Shown here: positions 52,370 through 60,202 of the stretch, piece after piece
Numbering within the stretch: the first letter of the stretch is position 1
How the letters are laid out: every line of letters begins with the position of its first letter
DNA from: Geopsychrobacter electrodiphilus DSM 16401
GTDB taxonomy: Bacteria > Desulfobacterota > Desulfuromonadia > Desulfuromonadales > Geopsychrobacteraceae
Length of the DNA: 64,000 bases
NCBI RefSeq assembly: GCF_000384395.1
Contig: NZ_ARWE01000001.1
Span: forward strand, 3,632,501 to 3,696,500
Reading direction: 5' to 3'
Made by a program: the position numbers and the translations under genes
Notes under the pieces: generated by a model
Databases searched by the model: none
The model's input: the letters and a program-made list of their open reading frames with translations, nothing else
What the model was told of the DNA's origin: nothing

Positions 52370-53974
52370 TCAGGGGATCGGCAGAATGAGCAGCAATACT
52401 TTCACCGCCAGAATCTTACTGATCAGCGCAACCGGGTAGACGGTTGCGTAGGCGGCCGGGGCATAGGTCGAATTCGACAGGGTTCCGGCGGCCGCCAGGC
52501 CCGAGGCGCTGGTCATGCCGCCGACCAGCACGCCGAGCAGGCGCAAAAAGCGCACCCGCAACAACCACAGCCCGAGCGCCGCGCCGACGATTACCGGCAA
52601 CAGGGTCACCAGCACACCGGAGAAGAGCAGAGCCAGACCGCGCTCCTGCAGGGTTGGAATAAACGAGGTGCCGGCCGAGGTGCCGACCGCCGCCATAAAG
52701 AGCGCCAGCCCCAGGTCGCGGATCAGTCGATTGCCGGCCAGAGGGACATCCCAGATCAAGGGACCTGTCTGGTAAAGGGCACCGAGGACAAGACCCGCCA
52801 GCAGGGTCCCGCCGGTGGTGCCGAGGGTCAGGGGCCCAACCAGCGGCAGCGGAATGGTGATGCGGCCGAGCAGGAAACCGAAGAGCAGCCCGACCAGAAT
52901 GGGAAAGAGGTTGATATCATAGGTCGACTTCAGGTCGTTGCCGAGCATTTTCGAGACATTGCGCAGCGCGCGCTCGTCGCCGACGGCATGCAGCACATCG
53001 CCCAGATGCAGGCGGGTGTTGACGTCCGGCACCAGGTCGATCCCGCTGCGCGTGATGCGCGCGATCTGAATATTAAAGGTTTCGCGAAAGTTGAAATAGC
53101 CGAGCGTGGTGCCGACAAAGCGGCGCTTTGAGACCACGATGCTCTTCTTGGTCAAAATCCGGTCAAAAGCGATCTCGCCCGATACCGGCTTACCGATGAG
53201 AATCTCGATCTTGTCCAGATCGAGGCTCCGCCCGACCACGCGTAAATGGTCCCCCTCCTGCAGCACAGTATCTCCCCCCACCAGGATCGGCTCATCAGCC
53301 CCCGCACGCAAAAGACGGGTGATGGTCACCGCTGCGATCTGCTTGAGAAAGATGGCGTCGACGCGCTTGCCGAACAGGTTGGGGTTGGTCACTTCAACAT
53401 GCCGGAAGCTGATCGGCGGATTGATACTGGTCAACTCCTCGCCCAGCTGCTGCTCTTCGGCGGCCAGGTTGATCCGCATCAGGCGCGGCAAGAGTTTAAT
53501 GAAGAGCGCCACGCCGATGACGCCGAACCCGTAGGTCACGCCATAGGCGGCGGGAGCTCGATCGTAGCCGACGATCTCGACCGCGGTCGCCAGGGACGGG
53601 GTGCTGGTCATGGCCCCGGAGAGCAGTCCCGCGCCGGTGCCGGCATCGAAACCGAAGAGCTTGCAGCAGGCCAGGGTCACCAAGGTGCCGGTGACCGCCA
53701 TGGCGATAACGGTTACCGCCATGGCCAGGCCGTGACTGCGGAACGAGCTGATAAAGGCCGGTCCGGCCTGCAGGCCGACGGCATAGATGAACATCGCCAG
53801 GCCGATAACCTGGATACCGGCGGGGAGGGTTACGCCGAAGTGGCCGAAGGCCAGAGCGACAAAGATGATCGCCGAGGGACCGAGGGAGAGCCCGCCGACC
53901 CGGATCTTGCCAAGCAATTCACCGAGAACGATGATCAGCAGCAGCAGGAAAATCTGGTTGTGCAGTAAAGTCAC
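52370..53974 (-). CDS. AspT/YidE/YbjL-family transporter with two RCK_C domains
   Basis: This 534-residue membrane protein has two homologous bundles of about five helices each, separated by a cytosolic section (about 180-355) with two TrkA-C/RCK_C-like domains (VLQEGDHLRVVG and LHLGDVLHAVG). Both bundles carry the GAxTSTPSLA and GGMTSASGLAAAG motifs of the aspartate:alanine exchanger family. Close members include AspT, SucE1 and the uncharacterised YidE/YbjL. The substrate is probably a dicarboxylate or amino acid, but cannot be fixed. Confidence 0.9.
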   Translation of the reverse strand: MTLLHNQIFLLLLIIVLGELLGKIRVGGLSLGPSAIIFVALAFGHFGVTLPAGIQVIGLAMFIYAVGLQAGPAFISSFRSHGLAMAVTVIAMAVTGTLVTLACCKLFGFDAGTGAGLLSGAMTSTPSLATAVEIVGYDRAPAAYGVTYGFGVIGVALFIKLLPRLMRINLAAEEQQLGEELTSINPPISFRHVEVTNPNLFGKRVDAIFLKQIAAVTITRLLRAGADEPILVGGDTVLQEGDHLRVVGRSLDLDKIEILIGKPVSGEIAFDRILTKKSIVVSKRRFVGTTLGYFNFRETFNIQIARITRSGIDLVPDVNTRLHLGDVLHAVGDERALRNVSKMLGNDLKSTYDINLFPILVGLLFGFLLGRITIPLPLVGPLTLGTTGGTLLAGLVLGALYQTGPLIWDVPLAGNRLIRDLGLALFMAAVGTSAGTSFIPTLQERGLALLFSGVLVTLLPVIVGAALGLWLLRVRFLRLLGVLVGGMTSASGLAAAGTLSNSTYAPAAYATVYPVALISKILAVKVLLLILPIP

Positions 53975-54103
53975 GTGCGCTCCGCAGACGGAGTAAGGGA
54001 TTCAGAGGCTGGCTCGCAGCGGATCAGCGTTGCAGAACTATATCATGCGCACAGAATTGTCCAGCACAAAGCCCGGATTCAGACGCTTATCCTACAGGGG
54101 AAG

Positions 54104-54191
54104 CCCTTCTCCCTCAGGGAGAAGGTGGCCGAAGGCCGGATGAGGGGGAGATGCTATTGCGAACCGTCCCCCCTCTCCCTCAGGGAGAGGG
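54104..54191. repeat. Dispersed palindromic repeat pair
   Basis: CCTTCTCCCTCAGGGAGAAGG (54105-54125) is a palindrome followed by TGGCCGAAGGCCGGATGAGGG (54126 on), and a second palindrome, CCCTCTCCCTCAGGGAGAGG (from 54171), lies inverted about 45 bases on. Repeats of this make are scattered between genes in many proteobacteria. It lies between the transporter promoter side and the end of thiE and may also stop transcription. Confidence 0.65.
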
Positions 54192-54230
54192 AATGTCATT
54201 AATACGCAAAACTGAGTTCATTTTATCTGT

Positions 54231-54863
54231 TTAGCGCGTTTTACTTATCTGCAGACAGAGCTCGCGGGTCGCCTGAGTCGGATCATCCGCCGCGCAGATC
54301 GCCGAAACCACCGCTACCCCATGCGCGCCCGCTGCGAAGATTGAACGGAGATTCCCCGCATACACCCCGCCGATGGCCACCAGCTTATGGCGGGAGATCG
54401 TCCGGATCGCGCGGATCCCCGCAAGGCCCAGGGGCGGCTGCAGATCTGTTTTGGTGGCGGTCGAAAAGACCGGACTGATCCCCAGGTAGGCAACGTCCAG
54501 CTGTTCCGCGGCCAGGGCATCGGCCACCGATTCCACCGACAGGCCGATAATCGCGGTCGGTCCCAGCAGCTCGCGCGCCATGGCGTAGGGCATGTCACGC
54601 TGGCCGATATGCACGCCGTCCGCGCCGAGCGCCAGGGCGATATCGACCCGGTCGTTGATCAGGAGCGGCACCGCGCAGGGCTTCAGCTCGGCCAGCAGCG
54701 CACGGCCCAACTCCAGAAAGTCGCGGGTCGAACAGTCCTTCTCGCGCAACTGAACGAGACTGACCCCGCCGGCGACGGCACCGCGTACGATCTCGACCAG
54801 CTCGCGCCCGCGCGCGAGGCCGCGATCGGTCACCAGGTGCAGATCCAGTTTGAACTCTTGCAT
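54231..54863 (-). CDS. thiE: Thiamine-phosphate synthase
   Basis: This 210-residue TIM-barrel enzyme joins HMP-diphosphate and THZ-phosphate to give thiamine phosphate. It has DLHLVTDRGLARGR at the start, VQLREKDCSTRDF with the substrate-binding Arg/Lys, INDRVDIALALGADGVHIGQRD, and a C-terminal GVAVVSAI phosphate loop. It starts 8 bases after thiM, in the same operon. No thiC or thiD gene is visible nearby. Confidence 0.95.
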   Translation of the reverse strand: MQEFKLDLHLVTDRGLARGRELVEIVRGAVAGGVSLVQLREKDCSTRDFLELGRALLAELKPCAVPLLINDRVDIALALGADGVHIGQRDMPYAMARELLGPTAIIGLSVESVADALAAEQLDVAYLGISPVFSTATKTDLQPPLGLAGIRAIRTISRHKLVAIGGVYAGNLRSIFAAGAHGVAVVSAICAADDPTQATRELCLQISKTR

Positions 54864-54871
54864 GAGGTCGC

Positions 54872-55660
54872 CTAGCGCAGAACCTGCTTGATCTGCTGTT
54901 CATTAAGATTGAACAGACTGTCGATAAAATTCATCTGCAGCGAGGCCGGACCCGCCGCCGTTTCGGCCGCAAGTTCACCGCAGATCCCCATCACCGCCAT
55001 GGCATGACTTGCCGCCGCCAGCATATCCGAATTGATCGCGGCAAAGGCACCGACCAGCGCCGTCGCCGTACAACCCAGGCCGGTGACCCTGGGCATCAGC
55101 GCGTGACCGTTGTTGACGTAATGTTGGGTCGCCCCGTTCGTCACCAGATCGGTTTCGCCACTCACCACCACCACGCAGCCATACTCCCTGGCCAGTCTCG
55201 CCGCCGCAGAATCTGCCGTGCGCCCTGCGGCCGAACTGTCGACCCCCCTGGTTTTGATGTTCGAATCGAGCAGCGCCAAAATCTCAGAGGCGTTCCCGCG
55301 GATAATCGTCGGCGCGGTTTTTTGCAGCAGCTCCAGGCAGGTGCGGGTCCGATAACTGGTGGCTCCGGCACCGACCGGATCGAAAATAATCGGAATCCCT
55401 TTTTTGGCGGCGGCCTGCATCGCCAGCTCCATCGCCGCAATCCATTCGCGGCTGAGCGTACCGATATTGATCACCAGCGCCGAGGCGATGCCGACCATCT
55501 CCTCGACCTCTTCCGCCGCGTGCGCCATCACCGGTGAAGCGCCGATCGCCAGCAAGGCGTTGGCGGTATTGTTCATCACCACATAGTTGGTGATGTTGTG
55601 TACCAGCGGTGCAGCGACCCGCAGTTTTTGGACATCATTCCAGATGCTCTTTGCGTTCAT
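54872..55660 (-). CDS. thiM: Hydroxyethylthiazole kinase
   Basis: This 262-residue kinase salvages the thiazole moiety of thiamine. It has PLVHNITNYVVMNNTANALLA at the N-terminus, FDPVGAGAT, and the C-terminal GLGCTATALVGAF with the anion hole and a Cys in place of the usual catalytic Asp-type residue, as in other ThiM proteins. CTGGAG lies ahead of the ATG. With thiE it forms a thiazole salvage operon. The 5' leader holds a stable hairpin but no recognisable TPP riboswitch. Confidence 0.95.
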   Translation of the reverse strand: MNAKSIWNDVQKLRVAAPLVHNITNYVVMNNTANALLAIGASPVMAHAAEEVEEMVGIASALVINIGTLSREWIAAMELAMQAAAKKGIPIIFDPVGAGATSYRTRTCLELLQKTAPTIIRGNASEILALLDSNIKTRGVDSSAAGRTADSAAARLAREYGCVVVVSGETDLVTNGATQHYVNNGHALMPRVTGLGCTATALVGAFAAINSDMLAAASHAMAVMGICGELAAETAAGPASLQMNFIDSLFNLNEQQIKQVLR

Positions 55661-55715
55661 ATCTTATCTCCAGGTATTTCGCTTGAAAGGAAATGGGCAT
55701 ATTACTGAGGTTATC

Positions 55716-55747
55716 AGGAGGAACAACCGCGTGGACCTGTTCCTCCT
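55716..55747 (-). other. Perfect hairpin in the thiM leader
   Basis: AGGAGGAACA at 55716-55725 and TGTTCCTCCT at 55738-55747 form a perfect 10-bp stem with a 12-base loop. It lies between the aldo/keto reductase stop and thiM on the minus strand. No U-tract follows. It could be a terminator for the upstream gene or a leader element; the AGGAGG core is Shine-Dalgarno-like. Confidence 0.5.
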
Positions 55748-55783
55748 GGCTGGTATCGAACCCCGACTCTATTGAATCCCTGA

Positions 55784-56812
55784 TCAGCGTCCGGCCGCGC
55801 GACAATGCTCCAGATAGAGCTGCTGATGGCCCTTGATAATCTCTGGGATCTGCAGATCGTAGGGGCAACGGTCGATGCAGATGCCACAGGCGTTACAGTT
55901 GGCGACGCTCTCCATCGGCCCCTGGCAGAAGTCGACCGCCACCGCCGGCGACATGCGGTTCACCACGATCTTGTAACCCATCGCCGGGGTGATCAAAACC
56001 CCGTTCGGGCAGGGCAAACAATATTCGCAGCGACGGCAGAAGCGTTTGCCCAGCTCCTGGCGATAGTCCTCCATCAGGTCCAGGTCCGCGGCCTCGACCT
56101 GATTGGGTGCCGCGTAAAAATCGACGACCTCGTCAACCTGGGCGGTTGACTCGAAACCCGGTATCGGAATGCAGGTCGGGTACTGGCGCAAAAACTTGAA
56201 GGCGACCGCGGCGTTATCGATGGCCCCGCCGCCGAAGGGCTTCATGGCGATGAAGCCCATCCCCAGCTGCTCGGCCAGGGGGATAAGTTCAAGAGCGGCG
56301 CCCTCTTCGATGAAGTTGAAGGGGAACTGAATGGTGCTGAACAGCCCGGTACGCACCAGCTTAATCGCCATCGGCAGGCTGTGCGAGGTCACCCCCAGGT
56401 AGCGGATCTTCCCGGCGTCGCGCGCGCGGATGATCTCTTCCAGGGCCCCGCCGGGTGCGCTCACCGCCTGCCAGTCTTTTTCCTGGGCAATCTGATGCAG
56501 CTGGTAAAGATCAATATAATCGGTACCCAGCATCTGCAGGCTGCGCTCCAGATGCTCACGCACCCCCTTGGCATCGCGCAGCAGGCTCTTGCTGGCAATC
56601 ACGATCTTGTCACGCTCTCCCTTCAGCGCGCGGCCGATCTTCTCCTCGCTGTCACGGTAGGCATTGGCGGTATCGAAAAAGTTGATCCCCCGCTCCAGGG
56701 CATGGCGCAACACAGCAGTTGCCTGCTGTTGCTCCAGTCGAATAATCGGAATGGCGCCGAAGCCGATCTCGGACACCTGTAGTTCGGTTTTCCCCAGTTG
56801 TTTCATCTGCAT
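55784..56812 (-). CDS. Aldo/keto reductase with C-terminal ferredoxin-like domain
   Basis: This 342-residue protein has an AKR barrel with FDTANAYRDSEEKIG (Asp/Tyr), Lys in IVIASKS and His in LYQLHQI. The C-terminal 80 residues add CRRCEYCLPCPNG and CNACGICIDRCPY, a pattern for one or two 4Fe-4S clusters. Such fusions couple an AKR domain to electron transfer and are common in anaerobes; the substrate is unknown. ATG 56812 follows AGGGGTG. The in-frame ATG 56839 is less well supported. Confidence 0.88.
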   Translation of the reverse strand: MQMKQLGKTELQVSEIGFGAIPIIRLEQQQATAVLRHALERGINFFDTANAYRDSEEKIGRALKGERDKIVIASKSLLRDAKGVREHLERSLQMLGTDYIDLYQLHQIAQEKDWQAVSAPGGALEEIIRARDAGKIRYLGVTSHSLPMAIKLVRTGLFSTIQFPFNFIEEGAALELIPLAEQLGMGFIAMKPFGGGAIDNAAVAFKFLRQYPTCIPIPGFESTAQVDEVVDFYAAPNQVEAADLDLMEDYRQELGKRFCRRCEYCLPCPNGVLITPAMGYKIVVNRMSPAVAVDFCQGPMESVANCNACGICIDRCPYDLQIPEIIKGHQQLYLEHCRAAGR

Positions 56813-57045
56813 GGCTATCACCCCTGTTTTTTTTTGCAACGCGAATAATCATTTAAACCTACAACAAATCAACCCCTGCATCTTAACTTTATCGCCGCCA
56901 GAATTCACCCCCGGCCGCATAAAAATATCCGGGGATAACAACAACCATTCCGGGAATAGCGCTCGCCCGCCGCGTCTTATATACTGAACGGAGCTAAGCG
57001 AATTTATTTTTAAAAGGATAAAGAGGTGCGAAGGAGGTAAAAGAC

Positions 57046-57708
57046 ATGAATGAATTTGATCCTGCTGCCTATAAAAAGATGGTCAAATCATACCAGGATA
57101 GAGACGATCCCACGGGTTGGTTTAACAGCATCTACACCGATGCGCAGGGGGATCATCGCGCGGTTTTCTGGGCGGATCTTGAACCCAACCCCTATCTATT
57201 AGCCTGGTTAAAGGAAAGTGAGGTTAAACATTCAGGCCGCAGGGCCATTGTTGTCGGATGCGGGGTTGGCGATGATGCTGAGGCCCTGAGTGCAGCAGGA
57301 TACCAGGTGACCGCGTTCGATATTTCACCTGAAGCCATACGTCTTTGCCAAAAGCGTTATCCGGACTCCAGCGTCACCTACCTGGTCGCAGATCTTTTTG
57401 ATTACCCGGCGCCATGGGCTGAAAGTTTTGCGCTGGTTTACGAATGTAACACCATTCAAGTTTTGCCCGGCAAGTACCGCATTCAGGCACGGGATGCCAT
57501 GGTCTCACTCCTCGCACCGCAGGGATATCTGCTTGTCTCATGCAGAAGCCGCCTCAAGGGGAAACAGGAAGATGACATCCCCCTGCCGCTGGATAAAGAG
57601 GAGATAGACGGCTTTATCCGCTGTGGCCTTAAGGAAGAGAGTTTTGAAGCATACGATGATACCCAGACACCCCCGGTGCCGCATTTTTTTGCAACCTATA
57701 AGAAATAA
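57046..57708 (+). CDS. Class I SAM-dependent methyltransferase, thiopurine-type
   Basis: This 220-residue methyltransferase has SAM motif I at residues 69-80 (VVGCGVGDDAEA) and the acidic residue of FDISPEAI (Asp92). The central LVYECNTIQVLP and LVSCRSRLKG resemble the TPMT-like branch that methylates small thiols, selenium or tellurium species. GGAGG lies just before the ATG. It stands alone, converging on the ArsR-type regulator gene. Confidence 0.85.
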   Translation: MNEFDPAAYKKMVKSYQDRDDPTGWFNSIYTDAQGDHRAVFWADLEPNPYLLAWLKESEVKHSGRRAIVVGCGVGDDAEALSAAGYQVTAFDISPEAIRLCQKRYPDSSVTYLVADLFDYPAPWAESFALVYECNTIQVLPGKYRIQARDAMVSLLAPQGYLLVSCRSRLKGKQEDDIPLPLDKEEIDGFIRCGLKEESFEAYDDTQTPPVPHFFATYKK

Positions 57709-57720
57709 CGGCCATTGTAC

Positions 57721-57740
57721 CCATCCGAGTTGCCGGATGG
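57721..57740. terminator. Hairpin between convergent genes
   Basis: CCATCCG and CGGATGG form a perfect 7-bp stem with a 6-base loop, lying between two converging stops. No T-run follows, so it is only a weak terminator candidate. Confidence 0.4.
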
Positions 57741-57747
57741 TCTCTGA

Positions 57748-58749
57748 CTAGTGATTTTCCCGGGTTCGCTTCTGGTAGGTCTTCTCGCTGTTGTACCCGT
57801 GTTCGCCGAAGGGTTGCAGGGTCTCAAGCCAGTGCAGCTCGAGTGCGGCGAGGGACTGCTCGGCATCTTCATCTGGCGCAGGCTTATCCAGCACCGCGAG
57901 CACGGAAAACTCAAATGCATCTTTCCCGAGTTCATCGAGATCCTCTTGCAGCTCGCGGCTGAAGGGGACCGACCCCATGCGCAGCTGAAATAGTCGGCTG
58001 TTCCGCTCACCCTCCAGGTTACGACTGCTGGCGATATATATTTTGCCATTGGCCAGGTTGCGGATCTGGAATACGCCCATATCTGGCGCATCCTGCTTGT
58101 ATGTCCTTTTGATCGCGCTGCGTGCTGACTTCTCCATCTGCTCTGACTCTTTTCTGTTTGGAACCGGCAACACGGGGATTGCCGTTGTGGGGTTAGTTGA
58201 AAGTTCACGCCAATAGGTCGCCCCTTCCCGCCGAATCAAGCCTTCATCGACCAAAAGTCTGCGGATCAGGCAGTAGTCATCGAACAGGGGTAAAATCAAC
58301 TCCGTCACCTGCTGCTCGTTGTAGCGACTATCCAGCGCAAACCTTGCGACAAACTGCTCGAGCACGATGAGCCGTTTTTTGTGTTGCGCCGGTAACTTTT
58401 CAAGCCTGCCGTTGTGAAAGAAGGTTTTCAAAACCTTCGCCTGATACACATTCATCCGGCTGTCCTGCAACTCCCGGCTCAGTGGATGCGCCGCGACGAT
58501 CTCGCGCAAGGTCGTATCGAAGATCTCTTTATTGGCGCTGAAAACCACGTAATACTGTTCCTTCTGACTGCTGACAAGCTTGGCTTTTTCAAGCTTACGC
58601 AGATGGAACGAAATCGTAGACGCTGCCAGCGCGTGCCGGGTTGCCAACTCTTCGACATACTGGGAGCGCTCCAGAAGAGAATTGATGATTGCCAGCCGCG
58701 ACGGATCAGCCAGCGCCTTCATGATGGTTATGCTCTCCTCGAATTTCAT
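57748..58749 (-). CDS. ArsR-type regulator fused to DUF2087 and GIY-YIG-like domain
   Basis: This 333-residue protein has an ArsR winged helix (residues about 1-85, with STISFHLRKLEKAKL as recognition helix), a DUF2087 domain (about 110-185, ending RLLVDEGLIRREGATYWR) and a C-terminal GIY-YIG-like domain (about 225-325). In the last domain the paired motifs read GVFQIRN and KIYIASSRN instead of GIY/YIG, so nuclease activity is doubtful. No paired Cys metal site is visible in the ArsR domain. GGAGGCGG precedes the ATG. An operator array overlaps its promoter, indicating autoregulation. Confidence 0.85.
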   Translation of the reverse strand: MKFEESITIMKALADPSRLAIINSLLERSQYVEELATRHALAASTISFHLRKLEKAKLVSSQKEQYYVVFSANKEIFDTTLREIVAAHPLSRELQDSRMNVYQAKVLKTFFHNGRLEKLPAQHKKRLIVLEQFVARFALDSRYNEQQVTELILPLFDDYCLIRRLLVDEGLIRREGATYWRELSTNPTTAIPVLPVPNRKESEQMEKSARSAIKRTYKQDAPDMGVFQIRNLANGKIYIASSRNLEGERNSRLFQLRMGSVPFSRELQEDLDELGKDAFEFSVLAVLDKPAPDEDAEQSLAALELHWLETLQPFGEHGYNSEKTYQKRTRENH

Positions 58750-58762
58750 CTGCCGCCTCCTG

Positions 58763-58811
58763 ATTCGATATCTGTCGAATTAAAATATTCGACCATATGG
58801 TTATTTGTCAA
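58763..58811 (-). promoter_or_regulatory. Regulator promoter with operator half-sites
   Basis: On the minus strand TTGACA (58806-58811) and TATTTT (58782-58787) are 18 bases apart. The -10 element lies inside a perfect inverted repeat GTCGAAT-N6-ATTCGAC (58774-58793). Further half-sites occur at 58763-58768 and 58828-58833; the first three are spaced by exactly 12 bases. This suits dimers binding on one face of the helix and repressing their own gene. Confidence 0.7.
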
Positions 58812-58982
58812 TATGTTTTTATACATATCGAATCATAATCCATATCCACGAGAAACATTTCTACGGCGCAGATCACCATAAATATGACGGGATTTGATAA
58901 GGGTGATTTTTCAACCATCTAATTTCACTGGGACTTATCTTGGCGGCTTGCTTGACAGGAATATCTTGAATACTCAATAGTG

Positions 58983-59011
58983 TTCGTGGATTTACATGTT
59001 GAAATTATAAT
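58983..59011 (+). promoter_or_regulatory. Sigma-70-like promoter for the LUD operon
   Basis: A perfect TATAAT (59006-59011) is preceded at 17 bases by TTCGTG (58983-58988), a weak -35. Transcription would start near 59018 and give a leader of about 135 bases. The rest of 58834-58982 shows nothing recognisable. Confidence 0.5.
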
Positions 59012-59053
59012 ATGCAGCGGAGGGCTGCCGTGCCTTAAGGGGATGGCGAGCAT

Positions 59054-59084
59054 GGGCCGTCTGCAGCTGACGGGCCGGCTTTTT
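59054..59084 (+). promoter_or_regulatory. Terminator-like hairpin in the LUD operon leader
   Basis: GGGCCGTC (59054-59061) pairs with GACGGGCC (59069-59076) with one bulged G and a 7-base loop, followed by GGC and five T (59080-59084). It lies inside the leader of the LUD operon, so it resembles an attenuator. No known riboswitch core precedes it. Confidence 0.5.
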
Positions 59085-59152
59085 GTGTTTCTGATATCCA
59101 AAGCGCCAGCCCCCTTCCCCACCCGATCCACCGATCTTCACCCAGGAGATTA

Positions 59153-59419
59153 ATGATGAGCCCAACCGAAGATCAAACCAAAGGCAAAAAATTGCTGCAA
59201 GAAGTCGCCCTGCGCTACGCCAGCCAGCACGGCCTGCGACCCGACCGCATCGAATGGGATGACCTGGGCTACGAAAGCGGCATGAAGATCATCACCGCCG
59301 AGCATACGGTGCGGGTGATCTTCTCGCCGGACGAGATCGCATTCTATTCTGCCGAGGGTTTGGTTGACAAAGAAGCAAAGCTCAAGATTCGCAACGCCTT
59401 TGCCAGCCTGTCGATGTGA
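59153..59419 (+). CDS. Small hypothetical protein preceding a LUD-domain gene
   Basis: This 88-residue soluble, charged protein has no signal peptide and no cysteines. Segments such as RIEWDDLGYESGMKIITAEH and VRVIFSPDEIAFYSAEG suggest a small beta-rich fold. I do not recognise a family. CAGGAG precedes the tandem ATG codons at 59153/59156. It overlaps the LUD gene by 4 bases, so the two are coupled and may work together. Confidence 0.7.
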   Translation: MMSPTEDQTKGKKLLQEVALRYASQHGLRPDRIEWDDLGYESGMKIITAEHTVRVIFSPDEIAFYSAEGLVDKEAKLKIRNAFASLSM

Positions 59420-60063
59420 CCATGATGCCTGCCGAACGTACACCCATAGAAACCTGCCGCGCGGCGCTGACTGCCAACGGCTTTGAGGTTTTTGTCGCCA
59501 AAGATCCTGCCGAGGCGCGACAGATCTTCTTTACGCGGATTCTGCCTAATGTGAAGGCCGACCTGGTCTCCTGGGCAGATTCCCTGACCATGGAAGCCAC
59601 CGGGGTGCTCGACGCGCTGCTGGCCGACCCGGCGATCAACATGATCAAAACCTTCGATCCCACAGCCGAGCGCGGCGAGATCATGGAGCGGCGGCGGCAG
59701 GCGCTATTGGTCGATCTGTTTCTCACCGGCAGCAACGCCGTGACCGAGTGCGGCAAGCTGGTCAACCTCGATATGATCGGCAACCGCACCGGGGGCATCT
59801 CGTTCGGGCCAAAAAAGGTGGTGCTGTTCATCGGTCAAAACAAGATTGTGCCCGATCTGCAAAAAGCCATGGAACGGATCAAAAATCACGCCGCACCCCT
59901 CAACGCCAAACGCCACAATATGTCCACCCCCTGTGCCAAGACCGGCCGCTGTCATGATTGCAGCTCGCCGCAGCGGATCTGTAATACCTGGGCGATTGTC
60001 GATAAGTGTTACCCGAAAGGGCGGATCAAGGTGGTGTTGATTGAGCAGGATTTGGGGATTTAG
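59416..60063 (+). CDS. LUD-domain protein (LutC/YkgG-like) with Cys-rich C-terminus
   Basis: This 215-residue protein has the LUD (DUF162) fold: EVFVAKDPAEARQIF, SWADSLTMEATGVLDALL, ERRRQALLVDLFLTGSNAVT and GNRTGGISFGPKKVVLF. LUD proteins support lactate utilisation with iron-sulfur partners, or have related redox roles. The C-terminal CAKTGRCHDCSSPQRIC is not part of LutC proper and may bind a metal cluster. The start is taken as GTG 59416, overlapping the previous stop; ATG 59422 is possible. Confidence 0.85.
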   Translation: MTMMPAERTPIETCRAALTANGFEVFVAKDPAEARQIFFTRILPNVKADLVSWADSLTMEATGVLDALLADPAINMIKTFDPTAERGEIMERRRQALLVDLFLTGSNAVTECGKLVNLDMIGNRTGGISFGPKKVVLFIGQNKIVPDLQKAMERIKNHAAPLNAKRHNMSTPCAKTGRCHDCSSPQRICNTWAIVDKCYPKGRIKVVLIEQDLGI

Positions 60064-60202
60064 AAAATAATTGAGTGAGGTGTCCCCGGAATTCGGGAAG
60101 TGTCCCTAATTGTTTTCCTGGGAAACCAATCGTTTTCAGGAGAAAAGATTCCGCCTGCCTCTGCGGCCAACAAACGGTTGTCAGGCTTGATTTCGCGGCA
60201 AG

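Noticed and set aside
60080-60107. Two GTGTCCC-type short repeats after the LUD gene
   Set aside because: They resemble motifs near some transposase genes, but there is no transposase, target duplication or terminal repeat, so no mobile element is claimed.
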